NCBI GenBank assembly: GCA_964641455.1
Contig: CAZXLH010000009.1
Location: 1-64,000, forward strand
Direction: 5' to 3'
Length of the DNA: 64,000 nt
From: DTU015 sp964641455
Lineage (GTDB): Bacteria > Bacillota > Sulfobacillia > Fermentithermobacillales > Fermentithermobacillaceae
Below, piece after piece: positions 26,944 to 34,639 of the stretch; the stretch's first letter is position 1, and each line of letters starts with the position of its first letter. Made by a program: the position numbers and the translations under genes. The notes beneath the pieces are model-generated. The model searched no databases. It was not told where the DNA came from and worked only from the letters and a program-made list of their open reading frames with translations.

Positions 26944-27723
26944 ATGAAAAATTCAATAATTCTCCCTGAGATGCTACTAGATGAAGAACTTATTCCCCCG
27001 CTTGCCAAACTACTGTATGTCATAACACAAATCTATCATCCTTCCTCTATTACAGACCTAGCAAGGCAGAGTGGAATTAGCCGGCCGGCAGTGTCCAATC
27101 TGTGTAATATCCTTGCCGGCCATGGATGGATCGTCAAAGCCAAGCAAGGTTCGAGAACAGTCCCTGTACCAGCCATACCTCACCCTGTTCAAGAGCAAAT
27201 GGTCAAAGACCTATACACAGGTTACAACGCAAGCCGATTAAAAGGTGAATACCTGGTAAAAACGTGGCTAAACCGCTTGGTGCTTACAGATGAATACATA
27301 GACAATGCCCGGCCTTCGTTCCTGCAAAACCCTCTTACCGGAGAACTGATGGAACTGGATAGGTTTATGCCAACTCTAAATGCAGGAATTGAGTACCATG
27401 GCCCTCAACACTTCGCGCCTACCAAAGCATTTCCGGATACAGCCCAATTCAAAAAAAGAAGAGCGCGAGACCTAATGAAACGATCATTGTGTGATGAAAA
27501 TAACATTACACTGATTATTGTGACGGCAGAAGATCTCAGCCTCCAAGGCATGTTAAGCAAACTTCCTAAAGACTTTCCTATTAGGCAAGTCGATGTTGGC
27601 GGGCCTTATATCAAGGCTTTGCAATCGTTATCTGCAGAATACAGGGCGGGGCTAACAAGAGCCATTGCCCGGGAAGCCAGGGAACAGGAATATCGCAATC
27701 GGCTCCGTCAATCCAACGTCTGA
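26944..27723 (+). CDS. Winged-helix plus nuclease-like domain protein
   Basis: The 259-residue protein starts at ATG 26944 behind GAAGGTGGTG. Residues about 20-75 form a MarR/ArsR-like winged helix (SSITDLARQSGISRPAVSNL then a wing). Residues about 98-215 resemble a PD-(D/E)XK or Vsr-like nuclease fold: E102, ELDRF with D139, GIEYHGPQHF with E150, then R174-D176-K179 and ITLIIVTAEDLS. The usual lysine after the second acid is not present (EYH), so catalysis is uncertain. No partner gene is adjacent. It could be a DNA-cleaving defence or repair protein, or an inactive nuclease-fold regulator. Flanking repeat spacers suggest an accessory locus. Confidence 0.6.
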   Translation: MKNSIILPEMLLDEELIPPLAKLLYVITQIYHPSSITDLARQSGISRPAVSNLCNILAGHGWIVKAKQGSRTVPVPAIPHPVQEQMVKDLYTGYNASRLKGEYLVKTWLNRLVLTDEYIDNARPSFLQNPLTGELMELDRFMPTLNAGIEYHGPQHFAPTKAFPDTAQFKKRRARDLMKRSLCDENNITLIIVTAEDLSLQGMLSKLPKDFPIRQVDVGGPYIKALQSLSAEYRAGLTRAIAREAREQEYRNRLRQSNV

Positions 27724-28241
27724 TCACATTGCACCATCAGTTTCTTATATTCTGCCCACTGAGGTATGCAGCCAAAAAAACAGACGCTCACGTTCCGAAC
27801 GTCTATCTGGGCTCAAAGTATGCATCAAATGTCCTACCGTAAGGGAATACAGGCCTTGTAGCACTCCACGACCAAGGGTGATCCAGCATAAACGCTATAC
27901 CGGACTTGGTTCTTGTCGAGTTCAAGTCGACGTCGAATCCTGATTCACTTGTACCTGTAGTACCTACCTATCTCCAATCTATATCCAAAGGTTGATTTAT
28001 CTATCTATCTGTATCCACCTGTATCTAGCTTACAATCAACATTTTTACCTTACAGCCCACATTTCCGATCTTACAGTCGGCATTTCCAACAAATCAGCCG
28101 GAAAGCGCTATCCGGCACTGCGTGATAACCCTGCCGGGCCCGATTGCTTCCCGTTCGTGATGCAATCGGGCCTTTCCATTAATTCTTACGTTCGGGGCTG
28201 GCGGGGATGGATAAAGATTCCAGCCGATATGGGTTAAACGC
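27724..28241. other. 518-bp spacer rich in palindromes and short repeats
   Basis: Between the 3' ends of the HTH-nuclease and dipeptidase genes lie a 13-bp palindrome ACGTTC-C-GAACGT (27790-27802) nested in AGACG...CGTCT, a TATCTATC-type low-complexity run (about 27967-28028), GCCGGA-8 nt-TCCGGC (28097-28116) and a strong hairpin at 28137-28172. I find no gene. It may be the remains of a lost element. Confidence 0.5.
28137..28172 (+). terminator. 11-bp stem hairpin, possible terminator
   Basis: GGCCCGATTGC (28137-28147) pairs perfectly with GCAATCGGGCC (28162-28172) around a 14-nt loop and is followed by TTTCC. The U-tract is short and the hairpin is 410 bp from the nearest plus-strand stop, so it may instead be a mobile-element or repeat remnant. 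On the minus strand it could help end dipeptidase transcripts. Confidence 0.45.
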
Positions 28242-29243
28242 CTAACCCAAAACTTCCTTATAAACCCTTAGCCAATTGCCGCCTAAAACTTTCTTAACTT
28301 CTTCTTCTGTATATCCGCGGTTCAACAGTTCTTCTGTAAGCCTCGGCATCTCAGATACATCCTTCATAACCTGAGAACTTCCGGGAGATACCCCAAACCC
28401 GTCAAAATCAGAACCAAGGCCCACATGGTCTATGCCGGCAATCTTCTTTATGTGATCGATATGATCACAAAGCCTGGATAGGGAAACGTTCTCCTTATCA
28501 TCAACAAATAAAGGGCAGAAAACAACACCAATTACGCCACCCTTTGCCGCCAACGCTTCTATTTGCTTATCTGTAAGGTTCCGGGGGTGCGAAGCCAGTG
28601 CCCTTACGTTTGAATGGGAAGCAATATAAGGCCTTTCTGCTACCTCATCAACTCCCCAAAAACTTGTTTCAGACAGGTGAGATACATCTACAAGCATTCC
28701 AAGCCGTTCCATTTCCTTGACTACCGAAATACCAAAATCAGTAAGCCCTGACTTAGCAGACTTTTCTCCTACACCATCAGCTATGTCGTTCCTTTGGTTC
28801 CAGGTTAACCCCATTGCCCTTACGCCTAACCTGTAGAAACTCCTCAATAACGACAAGCTGCCTTCAATAGCTTCGCCGCCTTCAATACTAAGAAGCCCAC
28901 AGACTTGATCCCCGCTTTTAACGTCGATAATATCTTGCGCACTTGTGGCGAGAGTAAAATCTGCAGAATCTTCAAGCAGGCTGTAGAACCCATCCAAAAG
29001 TTCTAAACATCTCCTGGCTGAGCGCGTTGGTTTATACTGAGGCTCAATATATAATGCCATAACCTGACATGTAACTCCGCCTTCTTTCAGCCTTGGAAGA
29101 TCGATATGCCCTGTTTCGCTTCTTTCAAAAAAATCACGCTGTTTATATGAAGAATAATGCCTACGTCCCATGACCGACAGCATCGTGTCACAATGGCCGT
29201 CAATTATAACCGCTTCTTGATGAATTCTGGAAGCATCTGACAA
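28242..29243 (-). CDS. Membrane dipeptidase (peptidase M19)
   Basis: This 333-residue renal-dipeptidase-family enzyme hydrolyses dipeptides at a binuclear zinc site. Ligand motifs are visible in order: IIDGHCDTML (His-x-Asp), LLSIEGGEAIEG (bridging Glu), VDVSHLSETSFW and YIASHSNVRAL (histidines) and HVGLGSDFDGFG. TTG at 29243 follows AAGGAGGGC. In an amino-acid fermenter it could feed peptide-derived amino acids to the ornithine pathway, which is inference. A terminator of the ferredoxin gene lies directly upstream. Confidence 0.93.
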   Translation of the reverse strand: MSDASRIHQEAVIIDGHCDTMLSVMGRRHYSSYKQRDFFERSETGHIDLPRLKEGGVTCQVMALYIEPQYKPTRSARRCLELLDGFYSLLEDSADFTLATSAQDIIDVKSGDQVCGLLSIEGGEAIEGSLSLLRSFYRLGVRAMGLTWNQRNDIADGVGEKSAKSGLTDFGISVVKEMERLGMLVDVSHLSETSFWGVDEVAERPYIASHSNVRALASHPRNLTDKQIEALAAKGGVIGVVFCPLFVDDKENVSLSRLCDHIDHIKKIAGIDHVGLGSDFDGFGVSPGSSQVMKDVSEMPRLTEELLNRGYTEEEVKKVLGGNWLRVYKEVLG

Positions 29244-29266
29244 AACAATGCCCTCCTTACTGAAAA

Positions 29267-29291
29267 GCCAGGTTCGTTGTTAGAACCTGGC
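29267..29291 (-). terminator. Intrinsic terminator after the ferredoxin gene
   Basis: On the minus strand GCCAGGTTC pairs with GAACCTGGC around a 7-nt loop and is followed by TTTTC. It lies 52 bp past the ferredoxin stop and just upstream of the dipeptidase start, so it separates the two units. Confidence 0.8.
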
Positions 29292-29343
29292 CTAAAATAG
29301 TGGTTAAAACTTGAAATAAAGTTGGTTTGAGTATGTATGCAAT

Positions 29344-29529
29344 CTACTCTTCAACTATGATTGCCTCGGTTGGACAAGTATCAGCTGCATCTTTGGCACA
29401 GTCAATGTTGTCTGCGTTATCTTTCGCCTTTGCTTTCCCATCATCAGTCAGTTCGAATACATCGGGACACGTATCTACACAAAGCCCACACCCAATACAA
29501 AGATCTTCATCAACACGAACCTTAGCCAT
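29344..29529 (-). CDS. 4Fe-4S ferredoxin
   Basis: This 61-residue acidic ferredoxin has CIGCGLCVDTCPDVF near the N-terminus (C11, C14, C17, C21) and a C-terminal TCPTEAI (C52). This pattern supports one 4Fe-4S cluster, with C21 and C44 free for a disulphide, as in Thermotoga- or Desulfovibrio-type ferredoxins. I chose ATG at 29529 because AAGGGTGG is at the right distance; GTG at 29541 would overlap the SD. It forms its own unit with a promoter and terminator. Confidence 0.93.
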   Translation of the reverse strand: MAKVRVDEDLCIGCGLCVDTCPDVFELTDDGKAKAKDNADNIDCAKDAADTCPTEAIIVEE

Positions 29530-29562
29530 CTTTACACCCACCCTTCAAATATTTAGAAGTGT

Positions 29563-29580
29563 ATCACGATAGTGATTATA
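29563..29580 (-). promoter_or_regulatory. Ferredoxin promoter overlapped by a palindrome
   Basis: On the minus strand a perfect TATAAT (29580-29575) lies about 35 bp before the SD. It overlaps the palindrome ATCAC-GATA-GTGAT (29563-29576), which would sit at the transcription start. That is a typical repressor position. No good -35 hexamer is visible, and a run of TG repeats lies just upstream. Confidence 0.45.
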
Positions 29581-29689
29581 ACACACACACTACTGCCTGC
29601 GTAGTTAGGTAGAGTGCTACCCTATTTATGTTCTACAAAAGTCCCCTTAATCCTTCAATGTGACTAAATGCCTGCTCGTCTTTGCATAA

Positions 29690-29714
29690 CCCGGTTCAAA
29701 TTACTTAAACCGGG
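29690..29714 (-). terminator. Hairpin overlapping the FMN-binding gene stop codon
   Basis: CCCGGTT and AACCGGG form a 7-bp stem that contains the stop codon in its loop. It is followed on the minus strand by TTATGC, so the U-tract is poor and termination efficiency is doubtful. Confidence 0.4.
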
Positions 29715-30405
29715 CTGCCTTCATTGCATTGCTAACCGCTTCAATCCACTTTTGCGAACTCTGTGTAGCTTCACTGAACGTATCAACTTGTGGACTGTTT
29801 TGTTCCACAAAAGCTTTTTCGAGTTGCTCCTTAGCCTGGATTACAGGTGTGTACGAGTACGTTGCAAAATCCAGGAATTGATTCTCTTGGGTAACCTCTA
29901 GCAATCGGACTCCGGTAATTTGGTCGTTTTCAATGGTAACCAAAGCAACGCCATACCCTTTTTCATCGCCTGTAGACCGCCCCATAAATGTCCCATCAAA
30001 GTACTCGGTGGTAATATCAGGATTCTTCTTAGCCTTCTCCAGGGCAAATGAAACTGCGTTCATGTACTTGTTAGATGATACGGTAGCGCCTGTGTACACA
30101 TCAACATTTACATCCTGGCTCTCAATAATACGTTCGGGCAATTCTTCGTTGGCCAGTTTGGCAGCTTCCCATTCGTATGAATCCAAGTCCCTTTCCGTTG
30201 CCATAGAAGTAAACTCAGCCAATTTGATATCGGTAATCTTGTCGTTTTCAATTGTCACTTCAGCAACGGCAAACCCTTTGTCGTCTGACGGAGAAATACC
30301 TTTGTAGACACCGTCATTGTATATCTTAGGGCCACAACCTGTAGCTGACAAAATAAGTGCAAAACCGGCTATTAATAAGTAAATTACCTTACGTTTCGTC
30401 TTCAT
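29701..30405 (-). CDS. Lipoprotein with two FMN-binding domains
   Basis: The 234-residue protein has a lipoprotein signal (lipobox LSATGC, C24) and two tandem FMN-binding domains like those in RnfG/NqrC, NosR and PplA. The first has the flavinylation motif D102-VYTGAT108, where ApbE would attach FMN to a threonine. In the second the equivalent is DTFSEAT with the conserved Gly replaced by Glu, so it is probably not flavinylated. An extracytoplasmic electron carrier is likely. ApbE is not in the window. ATG at 30405 follows AAAGGGAGG. Confidence 0.85.
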   Translation of the reverse strand: MKTKRKVIYLLIAGFALILSATGCGPKIYNDGVYKGISPSDDKGFAVAEVTIENDKITDIKLAEFTSMATERDLDSYEWEAAKLANEELPERIIESQDVNVDVYTGATVSSNKYMNAVSFALEKAKKNPDITTEYFDGTFMGRSTGDEKGYGVALVTIENDQITGVRLLEVTQENQFLDFATYSYTPVIQAKEQLEKAFVEQNSPQVDTFSEATQSSQKWIEAVSNAMKAARFK

Positions 30406-30770
30406 TACCTCCCTTTTGCAAAAAACGAACCAACTTCCGCTAACATTATTACCCGTTATAAGAATAATAAGCCTCTATACGCTGCAAGCCAAGTTGAATT
30501 TTAGCATATGCCATGTATATACCATGATTTTTGCGTTTCGCTATAATTCGACATTGTTCGTCATTACTGAATATACATTTATTCCCTAATACATTGATAT
30601 GCTGGCAAGCTTCCAAAATGGGTAATTCATTTATGTATTATAGGTAACTGTTTTATGTCAGTATTTGTCGAACGATTCTCGGTTGTCCACAAGGGAATCC
30701 ACAACGATCTCCGAGAAGTCGTTTGACACAATCAAAACAAAACTTCAGGAAGTTGAACAGGGGGATTGTA
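30406..30770. other. 365-bp divergent spacer
   Basis: The spacer separates the FMN-binding lipoprotein gene from the divergent small gene at 30771. It is A+T-rich. The only strong structure is the long inverted repeat at 30666-30728. I see no other gene. Confidence 0.5.
30666..30728. promoter_or_regulatory. Long imperfect inverted repeat upstream of the small gene
   Basis: TGTCGAACGATTCTCGG (30666-30682) pairs with CCGAGAAGTCGTTTGACA (30711-30728) with one bulge and one wobble. The 28-nt loop contains TTGTCCACAA and ATCCACAACG, which can add a short inner stem. No U-tract follows on either strand. It may be a cis-acting RNA hairpin in the leader of the gene at 30771, or a protein-binding site. 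Confidence 0.45.
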
Positions 30771-31109
30771 ATGACTAGAACAACTGTTTCAAAAGAAAGC
30801 ATACGAAACTACTGCCAGGACGGGCGGGAATTTGAAATCCGTTATGAGTTAGAGTCTCATACAAATCCGGAAACTTTCTTGATTAGAGCTCACCTAAAGG
30901 AAATCCATGAGGATGGCAAATCTACGCAAACTTCTTCAAGTATTGAATTACTCTGTCCATACCCTGAATTAAGCGAAAAATTATTCGATTTTATAAGAAA
31001 TGCTTCGGATCCGATCTTTCCAATACACCTACCTGAAATTGTACAGGACCAGATTTCTTGTACCTTGCAGGATAGCCTTCGTTTTACTTTGAAGACCAGT
31101 CCCTTGTAA
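30771..31109 (+). CDS. Unrecognised 112-residue cytoplasmic protein
   Basis: ATG at 30771 follows AGGGGGAT, which is why I reject the longer frame from 30723. The protein begins MTRTTVSKESIRNYCQDG and is hydrophilic, with no membrane segment or signal. I do not recognise it. Its 3' end overlaps that of the convergent NYN gene by 26 bp. Confidence 0.6.
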   Translation: MTRTTVSKESIRNYCQDGREFEIRYELESHTNPETFLIRAHLKEIHEDGKSTQTSSSIELLCPYPELSEKLFDFIRNASDPIFPIHLPEIVQDQISCTLQDSLRFTLKTSPL

Positions 31110-31707
31110 TCTTAGGCAAAACATCATAAAGTTCTATAAACTCATCGGCGGCATCAACCAGTTCGTCTGCAGCCTTGAAGTTGCACTTGGCATATGCGTC
31201 AGGATGTTGAGTAGATAACACTTGAATCCGTACACCTCGTCTTGCTATAGCACGCACCAAAGGAACAAAGTCTCCATCACCAGAGCAAAGTATGTATTTA
31301 TCACATCGATCCATCAACGAGAACATGTCGATTGCAAGTTCAAGATCGAGATCTGCTTTTATGGTGCCGCCGGCAAATACTTTCAGGGGTTTGAGCACAA
31401 CCATATAACCATTTCTGTTTAAGAATCTGTAAAAGGATTGAGAGCGGCGTCTTTGGTTTTCAAGGTCATCTTTCAAGGTTTGCGGGTCGTCCTGAGAAGA
31501 GAGTTTTACATACTGATCAATTGATTCCACAGTCCATTCGCCTGTATAGTAGTATGCCCTTATGAGAATGCTCCCGGCTGATAAATAGTCAAGCAGTTTT
31601 ACAAAATCAACCTGTATTCCAAACGCATCATATGTAGCATATTTGAAGTTCCAACCATCTACAAAAACCCCTAATCTTGGATGCGGATAAGCGCCATACC
31701 GAGACAT
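31084..31707 (-). CDS. NYN domain (LabA/DUF88-like) protein, putative RNase
   Basis: The 207-residue protein is a NYN/PIN-fold protein. The acidic metal-site residues are visible in LGVFVDGWNFKY (N-terminal Asp and Asn), KADLDLELAIDMF and CSGDGDFVPLVRAI. LabA-like proteins are predicted metal-dependent RNases. ATG at 31707 follows GGGAGGAAAT; the upstream ATG at 31722 has no SD. It lies 89 bp downstream of a tRNA-Arg on the same strand. Confidence 0.85.
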   Translation of the reverse strand: MSRYGAYPHPRLGVFVDGWNFKYATYDAFGIQVDFVKLLDYLSAGSILIRAYYYTGEWTVESIDQYVKLSSQDDPQTLKDDLENQRRRSQSFYRFLNRNGYMVVLKPLKVFAGGTIKADLDLELAIDMFSLMDRCDKYILCSGDGDFVPLVRAIARRGVRIQVLSTQHPDAYAKCNFKAADELVDAADEFIELYDVLPKITRDWSSK

Positions 31708-31795
31708 AATATTTCCTCCCATAATAATTTACTTACTATCTTTTTTATGAATTCTTTGTAAGATAACAGACGAACATTTTTGGTGAAAAAGTAAA

Positions 31796-31872
<77 letters not shown>

Positions 31873-31946
31873 ATGTTTGTGCAGCCTTATCAAATTATAC
31901 CTTTAGCCCTGCTGAAACACAACAGGCCAGGCTACACGGTACACTA

Positions 31947-32219
31947 CTATACCCACCCCAACAACATTAACAAGCCAACTACTACAAAAGCTCCTCCTGC
32001 AAAATATTTTATGATATGCCCGGGGACTATACGATACAAAGTTTCTCCTATCAAAACACCTATAAGCGAAGATAACACCAGTGCCATTGCAGAACCAAGA
32101 AACACACTCCAGGGTGTTTTCTTAGAAGCAGCCAACATCATAGTAGAAAGCTGAGTCTTATCACCTAGTTCAGCCAAGAAAACCACTGTGAAGGTGGAAA
32201 ATACTGTTTTCCAATCCAA
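31947..32219 (-). CDS. Half-size TMEM165/GDT1 (UPF0016) membrane protein
   Basis: The 90-residue form has three membrane segments and the family motif AELGDKTQLSTM. TMEM165/GDT1 proteins are thought to export Mn2+ or Ca2+ (MneA in some bacteria), and single-repeat forms act as dimers or with a second copy. I chose TTG at 32219 (Leu-Asp-Trp-Lys) from family length. No SD is adjacent; the best SD (GGAAGGAGGG) lies about 25 nt upstream, separated from the start by a small hairpin GAGCC-TGTA-GGCTC that could bring them together. The open frame continues upstream to 32369 without family support. Confidence 0.75.
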   Translation of the reverse strand: MDWKTVFSTFTVVFLAELGDKTQLSTMMLAASKKTPWSVFLGSAMALVLSSLIGVLIGETLYRIVPGHIIKYFAGGAFVVVGLLMLLGWV

Positions 32220-32369
32220 TTTGCAAGAGCCTACAGGCTCAAAACCCTCCTTCCAACGTTCAGAATATACAGTGTCCAAAACCAACCTATCGAGGCTAAT
32301 CTTACATCGAAGTAAATAGCAAGTCCATACCCAAACCCCTTTTATGAGCATACCGCAAGCCTTACACAT

Positions 32370-32392
32370 GGTGGCCGCCCGGCGGATAATAG
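32370..32392 (-). repeat. Third copy of the TTATCC-GGGYGG motif
   Basis: On the minus strand TTATCCGCCGGGCGGCCACC matches the two motifs at 24.2 kb in the TTATCC and GGGYGG blocks with the same 3-nt gap. It can form the tight stem CCGCC/GGCGG. It lies in the leader of the TMEM165-like gene. Confidence 0.4.
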
Positions 32393-32442
32393 AAAGTGTG
32401 TAATATTTGTGTTCCCTAAGGCCAACAGTGCTAACTGAATTC

Positions 32443-32478
32443 GGTCAGATTCGGAATCGCTCGATCAGATTCGGAGTC
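32443..32478. repeat. 20-bp-spaced direct repeat TCAGATTCGGARTC
   Basis: GGTCAGATTCGGAATC (32443-32458) and GATCAGATTCGGAGTC (32463-32478) recur exactly 20 bp apart, about two helical turns, with a weaker half-copy CTGAATTCGG before them. They lie just after the glycosyltransferase stop and could be tandem protein-binding sites for the TMEM165-like unit. Confidence 0.4.
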
Positions 32479-32492
32479 TTGTAGCATTTGCT

Positions 32493-34490
32493 TTATACAG
32501 CCAATTTGCTTTCCCCGGTTCGAGGGGTCTTGACCCAGGCTTTTGGCTCTTTGCCAATGGTCTTAAGCACCAAAGCAGCAGTATAAGGAACAGGAAACAT
32601 AAATGCTGCAAGGGGCAGCAAAAACAACCCAAGGTAAATTCCCAATTGGCCGGTAATGCTATCCGGCTTAGTAGATTGGTCCAGATGCTTCTCATACCGT
32701 TTGAACGCATAAATAGTGAAACCCATGTACACTACAGAAAACAAACTCAACATCCATTGGCCTGCCGGTGGTATTATGTGAGGGTCCAGAAGATTTCTGT
32801 AATGCAACCCAAGAGCAATAGGAGGTACAAAGGTAGCCAGCTGATAAGCAACCCACTCCACTTGCCCCTTGATTATCAGGTTTCTCTTGATCCTGCGCCT
32901 TTCCGACGGATCGCCGGTTGGCTCATTGGATATCTTATCTACTACTTGAAGATGCCCTGTTCCCCAACGTAATCTTTGCTTAAAAAATGCCCTAAACCCA
33001 GGCGGTGTCTGTTCAGAAGAGCAATAAGGCAAATACTCAGGCCATGCAGCACTTTGCAGATAGGCTCTCACACCGAGTTCTAAGTCTTCTGTAAGCACAT
33101 GGCAATCCCATCCACCAATTTCTCTGAGTAGTTGCCTTTCAACAAATACATTTGTGCCGCCGACAAAAGGTAACGTTCTAAAAAGCCACGGTAAGTACCA
33201 ATCGTGCGCTATGGCCTGGTAAAGCGCAGCAATTCTGCAAAACGGAGCCATGCTGTAAAAATTCCTTACTTGAAATACCGGGCCTTGAAGAACCCTTGTC
33301 CTTTCAGGTTCAAGCAAACGTCTATAGCCCACATACAGAAGCACCTCGTTATGTGGCCTGCTTTCAGCGTCATAGAATCCGCAAATCTCTGAACGTGGGT
33401 TCAAAAAGCCAAGCCCCCAGTTAAGCGCCCTTCCTTTGGTAGAGGGTACACTGTTGCCTGTTCTCTTGCCACTCAATTTACCGTCAAAATCAAACGGGAC
33501 TACAATGTGCTTGATGTCCGGATATTTCTTACCCTGCTGCTTCAACTCCTCTTGCACAAAAGTCACAATTTCTTGAGTTGTAGGATACATATCTTCCAAC
33601 GCTGCCAACAGTTTTCTTTTGAGTTCGCCAGTCTTAACTGCACTCTTAAGAATAGTGGCTACCCTTCCGGCTATGAATTCTGTCATGCGCAAAATGATGT
33701 CTTGAGTAAGCTCATGGTTTGCCCTGGCTGTATGTTTGATAGCCTTCTTCAGGACCGGATAGGCAGTGTCATCAAACAGTTGGGTATAAGCCGCCAGAAC
33801 GGGCATTGACACTGCCAGTGAGGCAGGATAGATTCGATCTATATCCAACTTAGAAAGCCATGGGCATGTTGTCTTTACAATATTCCGAAGCCTTTTGACA
33901 CTGGTAGTTCCTTTGCAGTTAATAATTTCAATGGATATGTCTCTTACAATCACCTTTCTTTCTTTTGCAGGAAGAAGAGACAGCTCCGGAATACCTAAGG
34001 AATAGTCATCTTCAAATTTCTTTGACAGAAACTCGGCAAGTGCGTAATCGGCAAGAGAAGAAATGATGGCCTCCCTTGTCTTCGGTGCAACCTGTCCTGT
34101 AATCAAGTGTTTTCGTGAAGAGTTTTCAATTAGTTTTTGCGCCTGCCTTACAATGCTTTGCCGTTCATCATAAGTCTCGAAAATTTCTTTTTCATCTGTT
34201 ACCACAAGAATTTCATATGATTTTTGAGGGTACTCAAGGGCAGCCAAATGCCTTAGAGTGTTTCCTATGACCATAGACTCGTCTCTGGCAGGAACAAGTA
34301 TGCTAATAAAGGGGACCTTCTTTCCCAGTTTATGTGCTGCATTCTCAAGCGCTTTTTTACTCAAATTTGGCCTTTTGTTCCAATACTTCTTTTCGCTGTA
34401 ATGCTTCCATACAAAGAACCTGGCAAAAAGCAAAAAGAATATGAGATACACGGAAAATGTTATTATGTATAAAGTCTGGGCAGCTGTCAT
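32493..34490 (-). CDS. Membrane glycosyltransferase family 2 with a large insertion
   Basis: The 665-residue protein has one N-terminal membrane segment (about 6-28), a GT-A domain starting FISILVPARDES at about 61, and three or four C-terminal membrane segments. GT2 processive-type residues are present: YDAESRP for the DxD, LTEDLELG, and QRLRW. Between the first strands (ending LVVTDEKE, about 102) and VPSTKGRALNWG (about 348) is an extra segment of about 220 residues, mostly helical. Its substrate is unknown. It resembles cellulose-synthase-like or N-acetylglucosaminyl transferases. ATG at 34490 follows AGAGGAGG; it is monocistronic behind a terminator. Confidence 0.85.
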   Translation of the reverse strand: MTAAQTLYIITFSVYLIFFLLFARFFVWKHYSEKKYWNKRPNLSKKALENAAHKLGKKVPFISILVPARDESMVIGNTLRHLAALEYPQKSYEILVVTDEKEIFETYDERQSIVRQAQKLIENSSRKHLITGQVAPKTREAIISSLADYALAEFLSKKFEDDYSLGIPELSLLPAKERKVIVRDISIEIINCKGTTSVKRLRNIVKTTCPWLSKLDIDRIYPASLAVSMPVLAAYTQLFDDTAYPVLKKAIKHTARANHELTQDIILRMTEFIAGRVATILKSAVKTGELKRKLLAALEDMYPTTQEIVTFVQEELKQQGKKYPDIKHIVVPFDFDGKLSGKRTGNSVPSTKGRALNWGLGFLNPRSEICGFYDAESRPHNEVLLYVGYRRLLEPERTRVLQGPVFQVRNFYSMAPFCRIAALYQAIAHDWYLPWLFRTLPFVGGTNVFVERQLLREIGGWDCHVLTEDLELGVRAYLQSAAWPEYLPYCSSEQTPPGFRAFFKQRLRWGTGHLQVVDKISNEPTGDPSERRRIKRNLIIKGQVEWVAYQLATFVPPIALGLHYRNLLDPHIIPPAGQWMLSLFSVVYMGFTIYAFKRYEKHLDQSTKPDSITGQLGIYLGLFLLPLAAFMFPVPYTAALVLKTIGKEPKAWVKTPRTGESKLAV

Positions 34491-34586
34491 TGTGTCTGTG
34501 GGCCTCCTCTTAGGCTAACTTAAGATCAAGTTTTTGTCGCCCAGACTAGTGTTACGCTATATCACTACACCTATTCGTAGAAACAA

Positions 34587-34611
34587 AGGAGCGGCGAAAT
34601 TAGCCGCTCCT
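34587..34611 (-). terminator. Terminator of the ornithine/AmmeMemoRadiSam operon
   Basis: On the minus strand AGGAGCGGC pairs with GCCGCTCCT around 7 nt and is followed by TTTGTTTC. It lies 29 bp past the stop of the last gene of the operon. Confidence 0.85.
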
Positions 34612-34639
34612 GGTTCGGTCATAACAGTAAAGAACGCGG

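Noticed and set aside
27860..27950. tRNA-like T arm GTCGA-GTTCAAG-TCGAC
   Set aside because: The T-loop bases do not align with the stem in the correct register and no acceptor or anticodon stem can be drawn.
30683..30710. DnaA-box-like TTGTCCACAA as part of an origin
   Set aside because: Only one weak match, no dnaA/dnaN nearby, no AT-rich unwinding element pattern.
30723..30770. Longer start for the gene at 30771
   Set aside because: The extension lies before the SD and overlaps the inverted repeat region.
32220..32480. yybP-ykoY manganese riboswitch before the TMEM165-like gene
   Set aside because: The family often has one, but the core GGGGAGUA and its partner sequences are absent.
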